Counted from the first letter of the stretch, positions 1 through 7,692 are shown. The stretch: DNA of 14,109 bases from JABCPO02 sp963546185 (GCA_963546185.1 CAUULU010000028.1:1-14109), one strand, 5' to 3'. A program made the numbers and translations. The notes: generated from the letters alone by a model not told the origin.

Positions 1-9
1 ATACGACTT

Positions 10-38
10 ATTGCAGTTTAAGGCTAAAAACCTGCAAT
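10..38 (+). terminator. Possible weak terminator of a gene left of the window
   Basis: A 7-bp stem (ATTGCAG at 10-16 pairs with CTGCAAT at 32-38) with a 15-nt loop is followed by a T/A-rich stretch. It would suit the end of a transcript entering from the left. The stem is short and the U-tract is interrupted, so this is a tentative call. Confidence 0.3.
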
Positions 39-82
39 TATATTTTAAATTTACTCAGCAAATAAAGTTAGAGGCATTTAAG

Positions 83-111
83 TTGTAAAAAAGTAATAAA
101 TCTAGTATAAT
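83..111 (+). promoter_or_regulatory. Sigma-A promoter of the glycosyltransferase gene
   Basis: A TTGTAA box at 83-88 and a perfect TATAAT at 106-111 are separated by 17 nt. The start codon lies about 30 nt downstream, preceded by an AGGGGA ribosome binding site at 131-136. Confidence 0.7.
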
Positions 112-141
112 AGGTTTTAGTTAATTAAATAGGGGAAGATT

Positions 142-1387
142 ATGACAGATGCAATAGTTAAAGGGCTAAGTACCTTTCAACAAGTATTAGTGTGGATAAT
201 TAATATGTTTTGGTTATACCAATTCATAATAAGTATAACATCATTAATTAAATTTAAAGAAAAACCGATGCTAACAGATAAAGAACACAGATTTATAATA
301 GCATTACCAGCAAATAATGAAGAAGGTGTAATAGGAAATCTTATAAAAAGTTTACAAATGCAAGATTATGATAAATCACTATATGATATATATGTAATAG
401 CAGATAACTGTACAGATGGAACAGCAAATGTAGCAAGAGAAAATGGTGCAATAGTTTATGAAAGATTTGATAAAGATAAAAAAACAAAAGGATATGCGTT
501 AAATTGGTTCTTAGATAAAATGAAAGATAAGAAAGATGACTATGATGCACTTCTAGTTTTTGACGCAGATAATGTAGTTGATAAAAACTTTTTAAATGTA
601 ATGAATAAAAAGCTTTGTCAAGGAGAAGTTTTAGTACAAGGATATAGGGATATAAAAAATCCAACAGATACATGGGTATCAGGTGGATATGCTATATTTT
701 ATTGGACAATGAATAGATTATATCATTTAGCTAGATATAATATGGGATTATCACCACTTATAAACGGGACAGCATTTATGGTAAAATGGGATATTCTTAT
801 TGATGAAGGATGGAATACAAAAACTCTTACAGAAGATATAGAATTTGCACTTATAAACATATCTAAAGGTGTTAAATTAGGATGGGCAAAAGATGCAATA
901 GTATATGATGAACAACCACTTACTTTTAAACAAAGTTGGAAACAAAGAGAAAGATGGAGTGTTCGGACATATTCAATGTGTTAATGGATATTCAAAAGAT
1001 TTAGCAAAAGCAGTATTTAAACAAAAAACAATGATGAATTTTGATGCATTTTTATATATTTTAGGTATACCAATTATGATACTTACATTATTGTTATTAG
1101 GTGTAAATACAGTATTTTATCTTATGGGAGAAATGTCAATTTTAGATTTAGGTATAAACTACTTAAGATACATTTTCGCAACATTTATAACACCAATGCT
1201 TTCAGCAGTTGGTATAATTCTATTAGAAGGAAAGAAATTGAAACCTATGTGGAAAGCAATATTAATGTATCCAATATTTATGGGATCATGGATTGTTATA
1301 AATATTAAATCAATATTATTTCCTAATAAGAAATGGGATAAAATTACACATAGTAAATCAGTTGGAATTGATGAAATCAATCATTAA
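142..1387 (+). pseudogene. Family 2 glycosyltransferase, membrane-bound, broken by a one-base frameshift
   Basis: This is a processive-type GT-A glycosyltransferase that would transfer a sugar from a nucleotide-sugar donor at the inner face of the membrane. Frame 1 (142-984) carries an N-terminal membrane segment (about 12-36), the start of the GT fold (FIIALPANNEEG, 51-62), the donor/metal motif DAD (141-143), the acceptor-side TED (230-232) and QRERW (268-272). It then runs off family after residue 274 and stops ten codons later. Removing the C at 964 joins it to the frame that ends at 1387. That frame begins GHIQCVNGYSKDL and supplies three hydrophobic segments typical of the family C terminus. 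The repaired product is about 414 residues, a normal length. The catalytic motifs are intact, but the membrane C terminus would be lost. The break could be a real mutation or an assembly error. The donor and acceptor sugars cannot be told. Confidence 0.85.
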
Positions 1388-1389
1388 AT

Positions 1390-1410
1390 ATAGTTGCTAT
1401 ATGCAACTAT
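1390..1410 (+). other. Small hairpin between glycosyltransferase stop and tRNA-Leu
   Basis: A perfect 8-bp inverted repeat (ATAGTTGC at 1390-1397 with GCAACTAT at 1403-1410) with a 5-nt loop sits just after the stop codon. No T-run follows, so it is a poor terminator. It may protect the 3' end of the message or mark a processing site ahead of the tRNA, which has no obvious promoter of its own. Confidence 0.35.
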
Positions 1411-1413
1411 TAT

Positions 1414-1496
1414 GCTGATATGGCGAAATTGGTAGACGCACAGGTCTCAAAAACCTGCGAGAAATCATGTGGGTTCGACTCCCACTATCAGCACCA
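1414..1496 (+). tRNA. tRNA-Leu (anticodon CAA)
   Basis: A full cloverleaf can be drawn: acceptor GCTGATA (1414-1420) with TATCAGC (1486-1492), anticodon stem CAGGT/ACCTG (1441-1445, 1453-1457) around the loop CTCAAAA with anticodon CAA at 1448-1450, a class II variable arm, and the T arm GTGGG/CCCAC with TTCGACT. The discriminator A is at 1493 and CCA is encoded at 1494-1496. It reads UUG codons. I see no clear promoter of its own, so it is probably co-transcribed with the gene upstream. Confidence 0.96.
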
Positions 1497-1534
1497 ATAA
1501 AAAATAAGTATAGAAATATAAGAATAATATAAAA

Positions 1535-1586
1535 AATACCTTAATATATGGTTAAAACTAAACTATATATTAAGGTATTATTTTTT
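1535..1586. terminator. Bidirectional terminator between tRNA-Leu and rpsU
   Basis: A perfect 15-bp inverted repeat (arms 1535-1549 and 1565-1579, loop 1550-1564) has an A-run on its left (1531-1536) and a T-run on its right (1581-1586). It can therefore end transcription in both directions, which fits its place between convergent genes. Confidence 0.85.
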
Positions 1587-1604
1587 ATAAATTAATTATT
1601 TTAA

Positions 1605-1778
1605 TTATTTTCTATTTCTTTTTTTAGCTGCTTCTGATTTTTTCTTTCTTTTTACAGAAGGTTTTTCATAATGTTCTCTTTTTTTAATTTCTTGAATGAT
1701 ACCATTTCTAGCACATTGTCTTTTAAATCTTTTTATTGCATCTTCAAGATTTCCGTTGTTAACTTTTATTTCAGGCAT
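1605..1778 (-). CDS. rpsU: 30S ribosomal protein S21
   Basis: This 57-residue basic protein reads MPEIKVNNGNLEDAIKRF... and then CARNGIIQEIKKREHYEKPS, followed by a Lys/Arg-rich tail. This is the classic S21 sequence, with the conserved RxFKRxC...GIIxExRKREhYEkPS pattern. S21 binds 16S rRNA on the 30S platform near the anti-Shine-Dalgarno region and helps in mRNA recruitment. The start at 1778 is fixed by a strong GGAGGTGA site (1790-1783) and by the conserved N terminus. The gene stands alone with its own promoter and terminator, and faces away from the DUF1294 operon. Confidence 0.96.
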   Translation of the reverse strand: MPEIKVNNGNLEDAIKRFKRQCARNGIIQEIKKREHYEKPSVKRKKKSEAAKKRNRK

Positions 1779-1804
1779 AATCTCACCTCCTTTAATCCTT
1801 TTTA

Positions 1805-1833
1805 AGTGTAATATATTTATAGAAAAAAGTCAA
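1805..1833 (-). promoter_or_regulatory. rpsU promoter
   Basis: On the minus strand, TTGACT (1833-1828) is followed after 17 nt by TACACT (1810-1805), about 27 nt before the rpsU start codon and just ahead of its GGAGGTGA site. Confidence 0.7.
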
Positions 1834-1886
1834 ATATTACAAAAATTTGAAAAAATAGTTAGAGACTCAAGTAAATGTTTTTTTTA

Positions 1887-1895
1887 TGGTATAAT
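1887..1895 (+). promoter_or_regulatory. Extended -10 promoter of the surface-protein operon
   Basis: TATAAT at 1890-1895 is preceded by the extended -10 dinucleotide TG (1887-1888). No good -35 box is visible, which is usual for extended -10 promoters. It is divergent to the rpsU promoter. The DUF1294 start lies about 30 nt downstream, behind AGGAAGGA. Confidence 0.6.
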
Positions 1896-1924
1896 ATAAT
1901 AGATTAGGAAGGATATCGAAGAAA

Positions 1925-2221
1925 ATGATTAGATATATTATAATAATTAATGTAATAACTTTTTTAGTATATGGTATAGATAAATATTTAGCATATAAGG
2001 AAAAAAGGAGAGTGTCTGAAAAATTATTATTAACATTAGCATTATGTTTTGGAATAATAGGGGCACTTTTAGGAATGAAAGTTTTTAGACATAAGACAAA
2101 AAAAGGATCTTTTAAAACATCTATAATTCTTATAATAATAATACAAATAGTTACAATATATTTTTTAACTTTAAATAAGAATGTATTAGATGAAATAATA
2201 AAAATAATAGGGATATGGTAA
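1925..2221 (+). CDS. DUF1294 family small membrane protein
   Basis: This 98-residue protein has three hydrophobic stretches (about 2-20, 35-53 and 68-87). It carries the family signature FLVYGIDKYLA, then SEKLLL and GALLGMKVFRHKTKKGSF. This is the core of DUF1294, a small inner-membrane family of unknown function found across bacteria. Full-length versions are about 85-120 residues, so this one is complete. It is the first gene of an operon, with only 3 nt between its stop and the start of the giant surface protein. That suggests a link to envelope work, but this is inferred from position only. Confidence 0.88.
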   Translation: MIRYIIIINVITFLVYGIDKYLAYKEKRRVSEKLLLTLALCFGIIGALLGMKVFRHKTKKGSFKTSIILIIIIQIVTIYFLTLNKNVLDEIIKIIGIW

Positions 2222-2224
2222 TAA

Positions 2225-5200
2225 ATGAACGAAAACGAAGAAAATAGATTTGATGAGCAAAAAGACAGAGGGTTATTTGATAGCCAAAAAGAACAAATAA
2301 AATCAAATATAAAACAGCAGGCAGAACAAAAAATGAGAGATTCTGCAAAAGAATTTATAAAAAAAGGGAAAGATTTTAGAAGTGCTACTTCTGGGGCAAC
2401 AAATACAGCAACAAATGCTGCGACAAATGCGGCAACAAGTGCAGCAACGAATGCAGCAACAGGTGCTGCGACAAATGTAGCAACAACTGGAGCGACAACT
2501 GCAGTAACAACAGGAGCAACAACTGCTACAACAACTACAGCTGCAGGAGCAACAGTAGGAGTAACAATATCTTTTGTATTGATGATAGTAGTTGTAATAT
2601 TAATAGTAATAGCAGTAATTGGATTGGTTGCAGCTCTTATGTTTTTACCATCTTTTACATTATCAACTGTTAAAGAATGGATTGAAAGTGCAGTAAATAT
2701 AACAATGCAATGGTTTGGTGGAGGAGACTCTACAAAATTTAAGCAAGAAGAAATTGCACATGTTTTAGATAATGCTACATATATAAGAAGAATGGGGTAT
2801 AACCTATATAATGATGGATATATATATAAGAAGTTAGACCAAATGGAAGTTGAAGCAAAAACAGCTAAGAGAAAAAAAGAGGTAGACAAAGAAACAGGAC
2901 TTGAAAAAGTAAAATTAGGAGAAATAACTGATTCTGATGTTTATGTTCCAGAAGAAGGAATATATGAAGATGAATCTGGAAATGTAAAAGCTGTATCATA
3001 TGAAAATAGTCCATTACTGATGTATACATGGATTGATGGTTATACATATTTTATAGATGAAATGCCAGGCATATGGTTTAATTTAGGAAAAACATTAGGA
3101 AAGATAGGAGAAGCAACAGGTAATTTCTTTAAGTGGGTAGGAGAAAAAACAGGATTATATACCCCAACACAAGAAGATAAAGATTCAAACAGTGGAGCTA
3201 CTAAGTTCCCAGGAATGCTTAAATTAAGAGACGAGAGTAGAAAAAACTGGATTGATAAATTTAAGAATAGAGCGCCAAAAGTTACAGTAGATCTAGATAC
3301 ATATACTATGAGAACAGAAGCAAAAGACTTCTTTGGTAACAATAGAAGTAATGTAAACTATACATATGACATACAAGGATGGATTGGAAGATATGGTTTA
3401 CCGTTAAACTTATTAATGGTAATGCATAAAGCTACAAATGCTCCTGATATGCTTGTAGAGCTTATAAAAGGAACAAAATATGAAAATGAAAAATATGAAA
3501 AAACTAAGCTAAATATTGATTTACATGAAAGAAAAGGAAAAGGAAGTATACAAATATCTCTTCCAGCTGATGTGGGATATAATGGAAAACTATATTATGA
3601 AGGAGGGGAAGAAGCAAAAGAACCTATAGATAAGAATAGAAAAATATATTTCAAAACAGCAAAAGGTAATTTTTATGAAGTTACTAATAAAGAAGCAGCA
3701 ATAGATAAAAATGGTAAAGCCAAGAAAACAGCAGGATCAGATGTTGCTATAGATGATGATGTTATTCAAAGAAATGGATTGTTCGATCTTTATGATAAAG
3801 GACTTGATGAAGGTAAAGTTAAAAAAATATTTGATACAATTACTAAAAAGTTTGGAACAGCAAGTAAGCAAACTGATATTAGTAAGATAGTACCAACATT
3901 ATCACATAGTGAAAATCACTGGTATAGGGATATATATTTCAAACAAAAACAAGGAGATAAATATATAGATATAGATGGAGATTATCTAATAAAAACTGGT
4001 GAAACATGGCTTAAAAGAGATAAAGATGGTAATGCGAAAGAAGAACAACAAAAAGAAGATTGGAGTGCATATGATCCAGTTACAGACAAAGAAAAAGAAG
4101 AATATGAAAATGCAAAAAAACAAGGAAGTCAAAGTGTTACACCAATAACTGCAAATGATGTTGATGATGATAAAGGGTCAAAAGAATTAAAAGAGGCAAT
4201 AGGAGATTTAACAGAAGTACTTGGAGAAGATAAGGTTAAATTAAAAGAAACATATGAAGCTCCAGATCCAAAACAATATCAAGATGGTAGAAGAGGAATT
4301 GTAAATAAGAGGTTAATCGATCTTATAAACAATTATGCTTGGTATAAGTATGATGGAACAGAAGCAACAGCAACAAAAATAAATGAAGATAGAGAAAAGA
4401 ATAAGGAAAATCTTCTTCAAAAATTAGAAACTAACACAAACCCATTGAAGAGAAAAATAACTTTTTCAGATAATGTATTGCAAGCAGGAGCATTATTACA
4501 ACAATCTGATGATTTAGATTCTAAATATGCATATAAGGATTTAAAAGAACTACTTGTAGAGCTTAAATATTACAAGAGAGATGACTTAAGAGACCCAGTA
4601 AGAAAAGTAATGACATGGCCATTACACAAAACTGGAATGGGAGAAACATGGCCTTCAGGTGAAAAAAACACAGAACTTAATAAGTATGGGGTAAAAATAT
4701 TATCAGAAGAAGCTGTTAAAGCTGAATTTGGAGAAACTGAAAGTGTACATGAAAAAATAGAACTTGAAAAAGTAAAAGGAAAAATAATAGAAAAAGAACG
4801 TGAAATAGATCAAGCTAAGAAAGATTCTTCATCAAAAGAAACAGATAGAGATAAAAAAGTAAAAGATTTAGAAAAAGAATTAGAAGCTTTAAAAGATGAA
4901 TATGAAGCAACAAAATTAAGATTATTAGAAGAATCAACAGCAAGAATTGCAGCATCAGGAACAGATGAAGAACTTGCTAAAACATTACAATCATTACAAT
5001 CAGAACTTACAAAAGAAACAAAGGAAAATGTAAAAAATAGTATAAAGAAGAGAATTAAGATTATAGAAGATGAACAAAAAAAGAGAAAGGGTGAAGTAAG
5101 TAAAGACAATAAGTCTAATGGAAAAACAACAACAAAACCATCAGGAAACTCTAACTCAAATAACAATTCAAATAATAATAATTCTTCAAACTCAAATACG

Positions 5201-6283
5201 AATACAAGTTCAAATAATAAGAGTGCAATTAAGGGAATAAAAGATGACCCAGTGTATAGAAAATTAAAAGCTAGATATGGACAAGGATATAAGGAAGATG
5301 AATATGTTGTAGCTCCAGTTACAGGTAAATTAGAAAAAGGTAAAGATGGAGAAATAATAATAAAAGCATTAGATGAAGATGATTTACCAAATGTACCAGA
5401 AGGGTATAAGAGATTTTATGAAACTGAATATAAGGGAATAATAGCAGGATATAAGATTAAGTTAGAAGGAGTAACTGAAGAACAAAGTGATAAAAAAGGT
5501 TCATACAAACAACAAATAAGTAAAAATTCAATTTCAAAAATAGTTGACAAAGATGAAAGAGAAAAAATAGAAAAAATTGAAAAAGAAAAGAAAGATGCAC
5601 CAGAAAGACATGGAGAATATGTAAAAGAAGGTACAATAATAGGTAAAGTAAAAGATGCAGGACAAACAGGATATATAACTGTTACAATGTATAATAATGA
5701 TGAAAGTATTGTTGAAAGACCTGGAGATTACTTTGTAAGAGGAAAATCTGGAGGATTTGTTATAAAGATTGATGATAATTATGATACAAGAACATCAACA
5801 TATGATGGAGAACTACCAGATGAAATATTTAATGAATTAGATCCTGATGATCCAGAATCTGCAGAAATATTTAAGAAAATGTTTGCAGGATGGGTACAAG
5901 GAAAAGAAACTATAATGGAAAAAGATCCACAAGCATTTTTAAATATGCAAAAAGAATATGGGGTTAATGCCATATTTGCAGCGGCAGTAACAATGATTGA
6001 AAATGGAGGAGGAACTAACCTCCAAATAGGTGGAGAAAACTACTTTAGTCAGAAAAATGGAACTGATGGTGGTTGGAGACAGTTTAGTGGTGTACAAGAT
6101 GCAGTAAATGCATTCGGTAAAAACATAGCAAAAGGTTCATTCTACTATAATGCAGGTATATATGATGTAAGAACTATAGGTCCTGTATATTGTGAAAGAA
6201 CAGCAGGAGATAAACAGTGGGAGGACTATGTTGTAGAATTTATGACAAAAGCTCTTAAAAAAGCAGAGGAGGAAGGATATTAA
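2225..6283 (+). CDS. Giant membrane-anchored surface protein with degenerate M23-like and lysozyme-like domains
   Basis: The product is 1352 residues. Order: a charged N-terminal tail (1-53), an Ala/Thr/Asn repeat (54-110), one strong membrane segment (about 111-141, acting as an uncleaved signal anchor), a long unrecognised region with a hydrophobic stretch near 386-416 (GLPLNLLMVMHKATNAPDML), a Lys/Glu coiled coil (about 840-960), an Asn/Ser-rich linker (about 963-1000), an M23-like fold (about 1028-1175) and a C-terminal domain (about 1235-1352). The M23-like part has VVAPVTGKL and HGEYVKEGTIIGKV but lacks the HxH zinc motif (GYITVTMYN instead), so it is probably non-catalytic. The last domain, with AAAVTMIENGGGTN (likely acid E1259), NYFSQK and a final Trp-containing helix, resembles GH73/lysozyme-type peptidoglycan hydrolases. 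Most of the protein should lie outside the membrane. I infer a role in wall binding or remodelling. The partner is the C39 protein 1 nt downstream. Confidence 0.72.
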   Translation: MNENEENRFDEQKDRGLFDSQKEQIKSNIKQQAEQKMRDSAKEFIKKGKDFRSATSGATNTATNAATNAATSAATNAATGAATNVATTGATTAVTTGATTATTTTAAGATVGVTISFVLMIVVVILIVIAVIGLVAALMFLPSFTLSTVKEWIESAVNITMQWFGGGDSTKFKQEEIAHVLDNATYIRRMGYNLYNDGYIYKKLDQMEVEAKTAKRKKEVDKETGLEKVKLGEITDSDVYVPEEGIYEDESGNVKAVSYENSPLLMYTWIDGYTYFIDEMPGIWFNLGKTLGKIGEATGNFFKWVGEKTGLYTPTQEDKDSNSGATKFPGMLKLRDESRKNWIDKFKNRAPKVTVDLDTYTMRTEAKDFFGNNRSNVNYTYDIQGWIGRYGLPLNLLMVMHKATNAPDMLVELIKGTKYENEKYEKTKLNIDLHERKGKGSIQISLPADVGYNGKLYYEGGEEAKEPIDKNRKIYFKTAKGNFYEVTNKEAAIDKNGKAKKTAGSDVAIDDDVIQRNGLFDLYDKGLDEGKVKKIFDTITKKFGTASKQTDISKIVPTLSHSENHWYRDIYFKQKQGDKYIDIDGDYLIKTGETWLKRDKDGNAKEEQQKEDWSAYDPVTDKEKEEYENAKKQGSQSVTPITANDVDDDKGSKELKEAIGDLTEVLGEDKVKLKETYEAPDPKQYQDGRRGIVNKRLIDLINNYAWYKYDGTEATATKINEDREKNKENLLQKLETNTNPLKRKITFSDNVLQAGALLQQSDDLDSKYAYKDLKELLVELKYYKRDDLRDPVRKVMTWPLHKTGMGETWPSGEKNTELNKYGVKILSEEAVKAEFGETESVHEKIELEKVKGKIIEKEREIDQAKKDSSSKETDRDKKVKDLEKELEALKDEYEATKLRLLEESTARIAASGTDEELAKTLQSLQSELTKETKENVKNSIKKRIKIIEDEQKKRKGEVSKDNKSNGKTTTKPSGNSNSNNNSNNNNSSNSNTNTSSNNKSAIKGIKDDPVYRKLKARYGQGYKEDEYVVAPVTGKLEKGKDGEIIIKALDEDDLPNVPEGYKRFYETEYKGIIAGYKIKLEGVTEEQSDKKGSYKQQISKNSISKIVDKDEREKIEKIEKEKKDAPERHGEYVKEGTIIGKVKDAGQTGYITVTMYNNDESIVERPGDYFVRGKSGGFVIKIDDNYDTRTSTYDGELPDEIFNELDPDDPESAEIFKKMFAGWVQGKETIMEKDPQAFLNMQKEYGVNAIFAAAVTMIENGGGTNLQIGGENYFSQKNGTDGGWRQFSGVQDAVNAFGKNIAKGSFYYNAGIYDVRTIGPVYCERTAGDKQWEDYVVEFMTKALKKAEEEGY
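2384..2554 (+). repeat. In-frame Ala/Thr/Asn tandem repeat
   Basis: Imperfect copies of a 12-bp unit close to GCAACAAATGCA encode repeated Ala-Thr-Asn-Ala blocks, drifting to Thr/Gly/Val-rich blocks nearer the membrane segment. The stretch is less AT-rich than its surroundings. It lies just before the membrane anchor, so on the likely topology it is cytoplasmic. Confidence 0.85.
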
Positions 6284-6284
6284 T

Positions 6285-7022
6285 ATGAAAAAAAAGATGA
6301 TAGCATTTACAATATTTATTATTATTATAATTTTAATTATAACTAATATTCTTTCATATGCAGATGAAAAAGAAAAAAACTTTAATATTATAGCAACCCC
6401 ACCAATTACAACAGACAGACTAAAAAAATTAAAAGAAAAAGAAGCAAAAGAAAAATCGGGAAAAGGGAGTATATTTGCAGAACTTTATCAAGGAACAAAA
6501 CAAGAAACAAGTGAGCCTAAAGGTGAAAATAAGTGGAAAGTACCATTAATGCTTCAAAGTGGAATAACATTACCATTTGGTTCAGGAACAGTGTCAACAC
6601 ATGGATGTGGTCCAGCAGTATGTGCAATGATAATGAGTTCAATGAATAAACAAAATGTATCTGTGGAAGAATTAGCTGTTAGATATAATAAGTATAGTAA
6701 TCCTAATGGTAGTGATATTGGGCTTTTAAAAGTAGCAGCTTCAGAATTATCTAATGGAGAAATAGAAGTTTTAGAAACACAAGATAGAAAAGTTATGCTA
6801 GAAAATCTAAAAAAAGGAAACTTAGTAGCAGCTCTTGTTAAAAACTCTAAATGGGCACCAGATTATATACACTGGATTGTATATAGAGATATAACAGAAG
6901 ATGGGAAGGTATATGTAAATGACTCAACATCTATAGTTAATACAAATAGTGGACCATATAATTTGGATGAATATGAAGGTAAAGCTATAAGATATGCTGT
7001 GTTTGTAAAAAGAAGCAGATAA
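6285..7022 (+). CDS. Secreted C39-like (papain-fold) cysteine peptidase
   Basis: The 245-residue protein begins with a Lys-rich start, a hydrophobic core (about 5-23) and a possible cleavage site after SYA (24-26), so it should be exported. A linker follows, and the C39-like family 2 domain starts near residue 84. The oxyanion Gln is likely Q91, the nucleophile is C108 in THGCGP, the general base is H196 in DYIHWIVY, and D213 in VYVNDS is the third catalytic residue. The layout matches Peptidase_C39_2 proteins, secreted papain-fold enzymes of varied targets. A second Cys (C113) lies nearby. It begins 1 nt after the giant surface protein, with its ribosome site (GAGGAAGGA) inside that gene's end. 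Co-translation suggests it processes or works beside that protein, which is an inference. Confidence 0.85.
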   Translation: MKKKMIAFTIFIIIIILIITNILSYADEKEKNFNIIATPPITTDRLKKLKEKEAKEKSGKGSIFAELYQGTKQETSEPKGENKWKVPLMLQSGITLPFGSGTVSTHGCGPAVCAMIMSSMNKQNVSVEELAVRYNKYSNPNGSDIGLLKVAASELSNGEIEVLETQDRKVMLENLKKGNLVAALVKNSKWAPDYIHWIVYRDITEDGKVYVNDSTSIVNTNSGPYNLDEYEGKAIRYAVFVKRSR

Positions 7023-7043
7023 ATAAAATATATAAATATTATA

Positions 7044-7071
7044 AAAAAAGACACTGTTTTGTGTCTTTTTT
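7044..7071 (+). terminator. Strong terminator of the surface-protein operon
   Basis: An 11-bp perfect stem (arms 7044-7054 and 7061-7071, GACAC/GTGTC core) with a 6-nt loop ends in a T-run. It also has an A-run on its left and could act in both directions. Confidence 0.9.
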
Positions 7072-7102
7072 ATTATCACTCTATTATTACTTCTGTAAAA
7101 GA

Positions 7103-7128
7103 AAAAAGCTTGATTTAACAAGCTTTTT
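7103..7128 (-). terminator. Terminator of the initiator tRNA gene
   Basis: A 10-bp perfect stem (arms 7103-7112 and 7119-7128, AAGCTTG/CAAGCTT core) with a 6-nt loop lies 14 nt past the tRNA 3' end. Read on the minus strand it is followed by a T-run (the A-run at 7102-7107 and further A bases to the left). Confidence 0.85.
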
Positions 7129-7141
7129 AAATATATTTCTT

Positions 7142-7217
7142 TGGTTGCGGAGGCAAGACTCGAACTTGCGACCTTCGGGTTATGAGCCCGACGAGCTTCC
7201 ATCTGCTCCACTCCGCG
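7142..7217 (-). tRNA. Initiator tRNA-Met (anticodon CAT)
   Basis: On the minus strand the 76-nt tRNA starts CGCGGAG and ends CTCCGCA-A-CCA with the CCA encoded. The first base pair is a C-A mismatch, and the anticodon stem holds three G:C pairs next to the loop (GGG/CCC around CTCATAA). Both are hallmarks of tRNA-fMet and separate it from elongator Met. The T arm GCAAG/CTTGC and the D stem GAGC/GCTC are intact. It forms a single-gene unit with its own promoter and terminator. Confidence 0.96.
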
Positions 7218-7227
7218 ATACAAATAA

Positions 7228-7256
7228 AGTATAGCATGTAATACTGGGTTTGTCAA
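7228..7256 (-). promoter_or_regulatory. Promoter of the initiator tRNA gene
   Basis: On the minus strand, TTGACA (7256-7251, perfect -35) is followed after exactly 17 nt by TATACT (7233-7228). The mature tRNA begins about 11 nt further on, leaving a very short 5' leader. Confidence 0.85.
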
Positions 7257-7282
7257 ATAGTAGTTTTTTAAATATATTATAT

Positions 7283-7305
7283 TTAAATTTGTGTAATAAA
7301 AGTAT
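7283..7305 (+). repeat. 23-nt element, copy 1 (upstream of DUF1653 gene)
   Basis: This stretch, with the core GTGTAATAAAAGTAT, matches 7897-7919 at 22 of 23 positions. It lies about 100 nt before the DUF1653 start and upstream of its -10 box. It could be a shared regulatory site or a remnant of duplication. Confidence 0.55.
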
Positions 7306-7320
7306 CAAAAATGTATTAGA

Positions 7321-7329
7321 TGATATAAT
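7321..7329 (+). promoter_or_regulatory. Extended -10 promoter of the DUF1653 gene
   Basis: TGATATAAT gives TATAAT (7324-7329) with the extended TG. No convincing -35 box is seen at the right distance. The 23-nt repeated element ends 15 nt upstream of the TG, where an activator could sit. The leader to the start codon is about 70 nt. Confidence 0.5.
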
Positions 7330-7404
7330 ATTTATATAAAGTATTTAGAAAAAATGAAAATAACAATGAATATTGTTAGATATTAATATGAGGAGGTATA
7401 GTTC

Positions 7405-7692
7405 ATGGAAAGAAAATTTAATAAAGGAGATATCGTTCAACATTTTAAGAGAGAAAAGATGACTAAAGAACAATTAACTGAAGAACCTAATTTATATCTA
7501 TATGAAATTATAGGTATAGGAAGACATACTGAAACCAAGGAAGAATTTGTTATATATAAGCCATTATATGTAACAGAATGTACAAATGGAGTGGATTTTG
7601 CAGTAAGGCCACTTAATATGTTCATATCTGAAGTAGATCATGAAAAATATCCAGAGATTTCTCAGAAATATCGTTTTGAATTGAAAGAATAA
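7405..7692 (+). CDS. DUF1653 family protein
   Basis: This 95-residue soluble protein shows the family pattern: KGDIVQHFKRE near the start, then YEIIGIGRHTETKEEFVIYKPLY, then VRPLNMFISEV and a closing YRF. DUF1653 proteins are small, largely beta-stranded, widespread in bacteria, and without an agreed function. The length is normal. The start is fixed by an excellent AGGAGGT site (7391-7397), 7 nt from the ATG. It has its own promoter and is followed by a structured, gene-free stretch, so it is probably a single-gene unit rather than part of the ATPase operon. Confidence 0.88.
   Translation: MERKFNKGDIVQHFKREKMTKEQLTEEPNLYLYEIIGIGRHTETKEEFVIYKPLYVTECTNGVDFAVRPLNMFISEVDHEKYPEISQKYRFELKE

Noticed and set aside
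1414..1579. tRNA-Leu 3' end as an integration site with a repeated att sequence
   Set aside because: No second copy of the tRNA 3' end is seen in the window and no integrase is nearby.
2388..2553. CRISPR-like repeat array
   Set aside because: The units are contiguous, imperfect and in frame, with no spacers, and no cas genes are present.
1867..2889. Long minus-strand open frame rich in Val and Ala opposite the DUF1294 and giant-protein genes
   Set aside because: It is the shadow of the Ala/Thr repeat and an AT-rich coding strand. The plus strand has clear families and ribosome sites.
5113..5220. AAC/AAT-rich stretch as a non-coding microsatellite
   Set aside because: It is in frame and encodes an Asn/Ser linker between the coiled coil and the M23-like fold, a normal spacer type in surface proteins.
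2225..7022. Part of an integrative conjugative element or prophage
   Set aside because: Wall hydrolases occur in both, but no relaxase, coupling protein, integrase, attachment repeat or tail gene is visible, and housekeeping genes flank the region.
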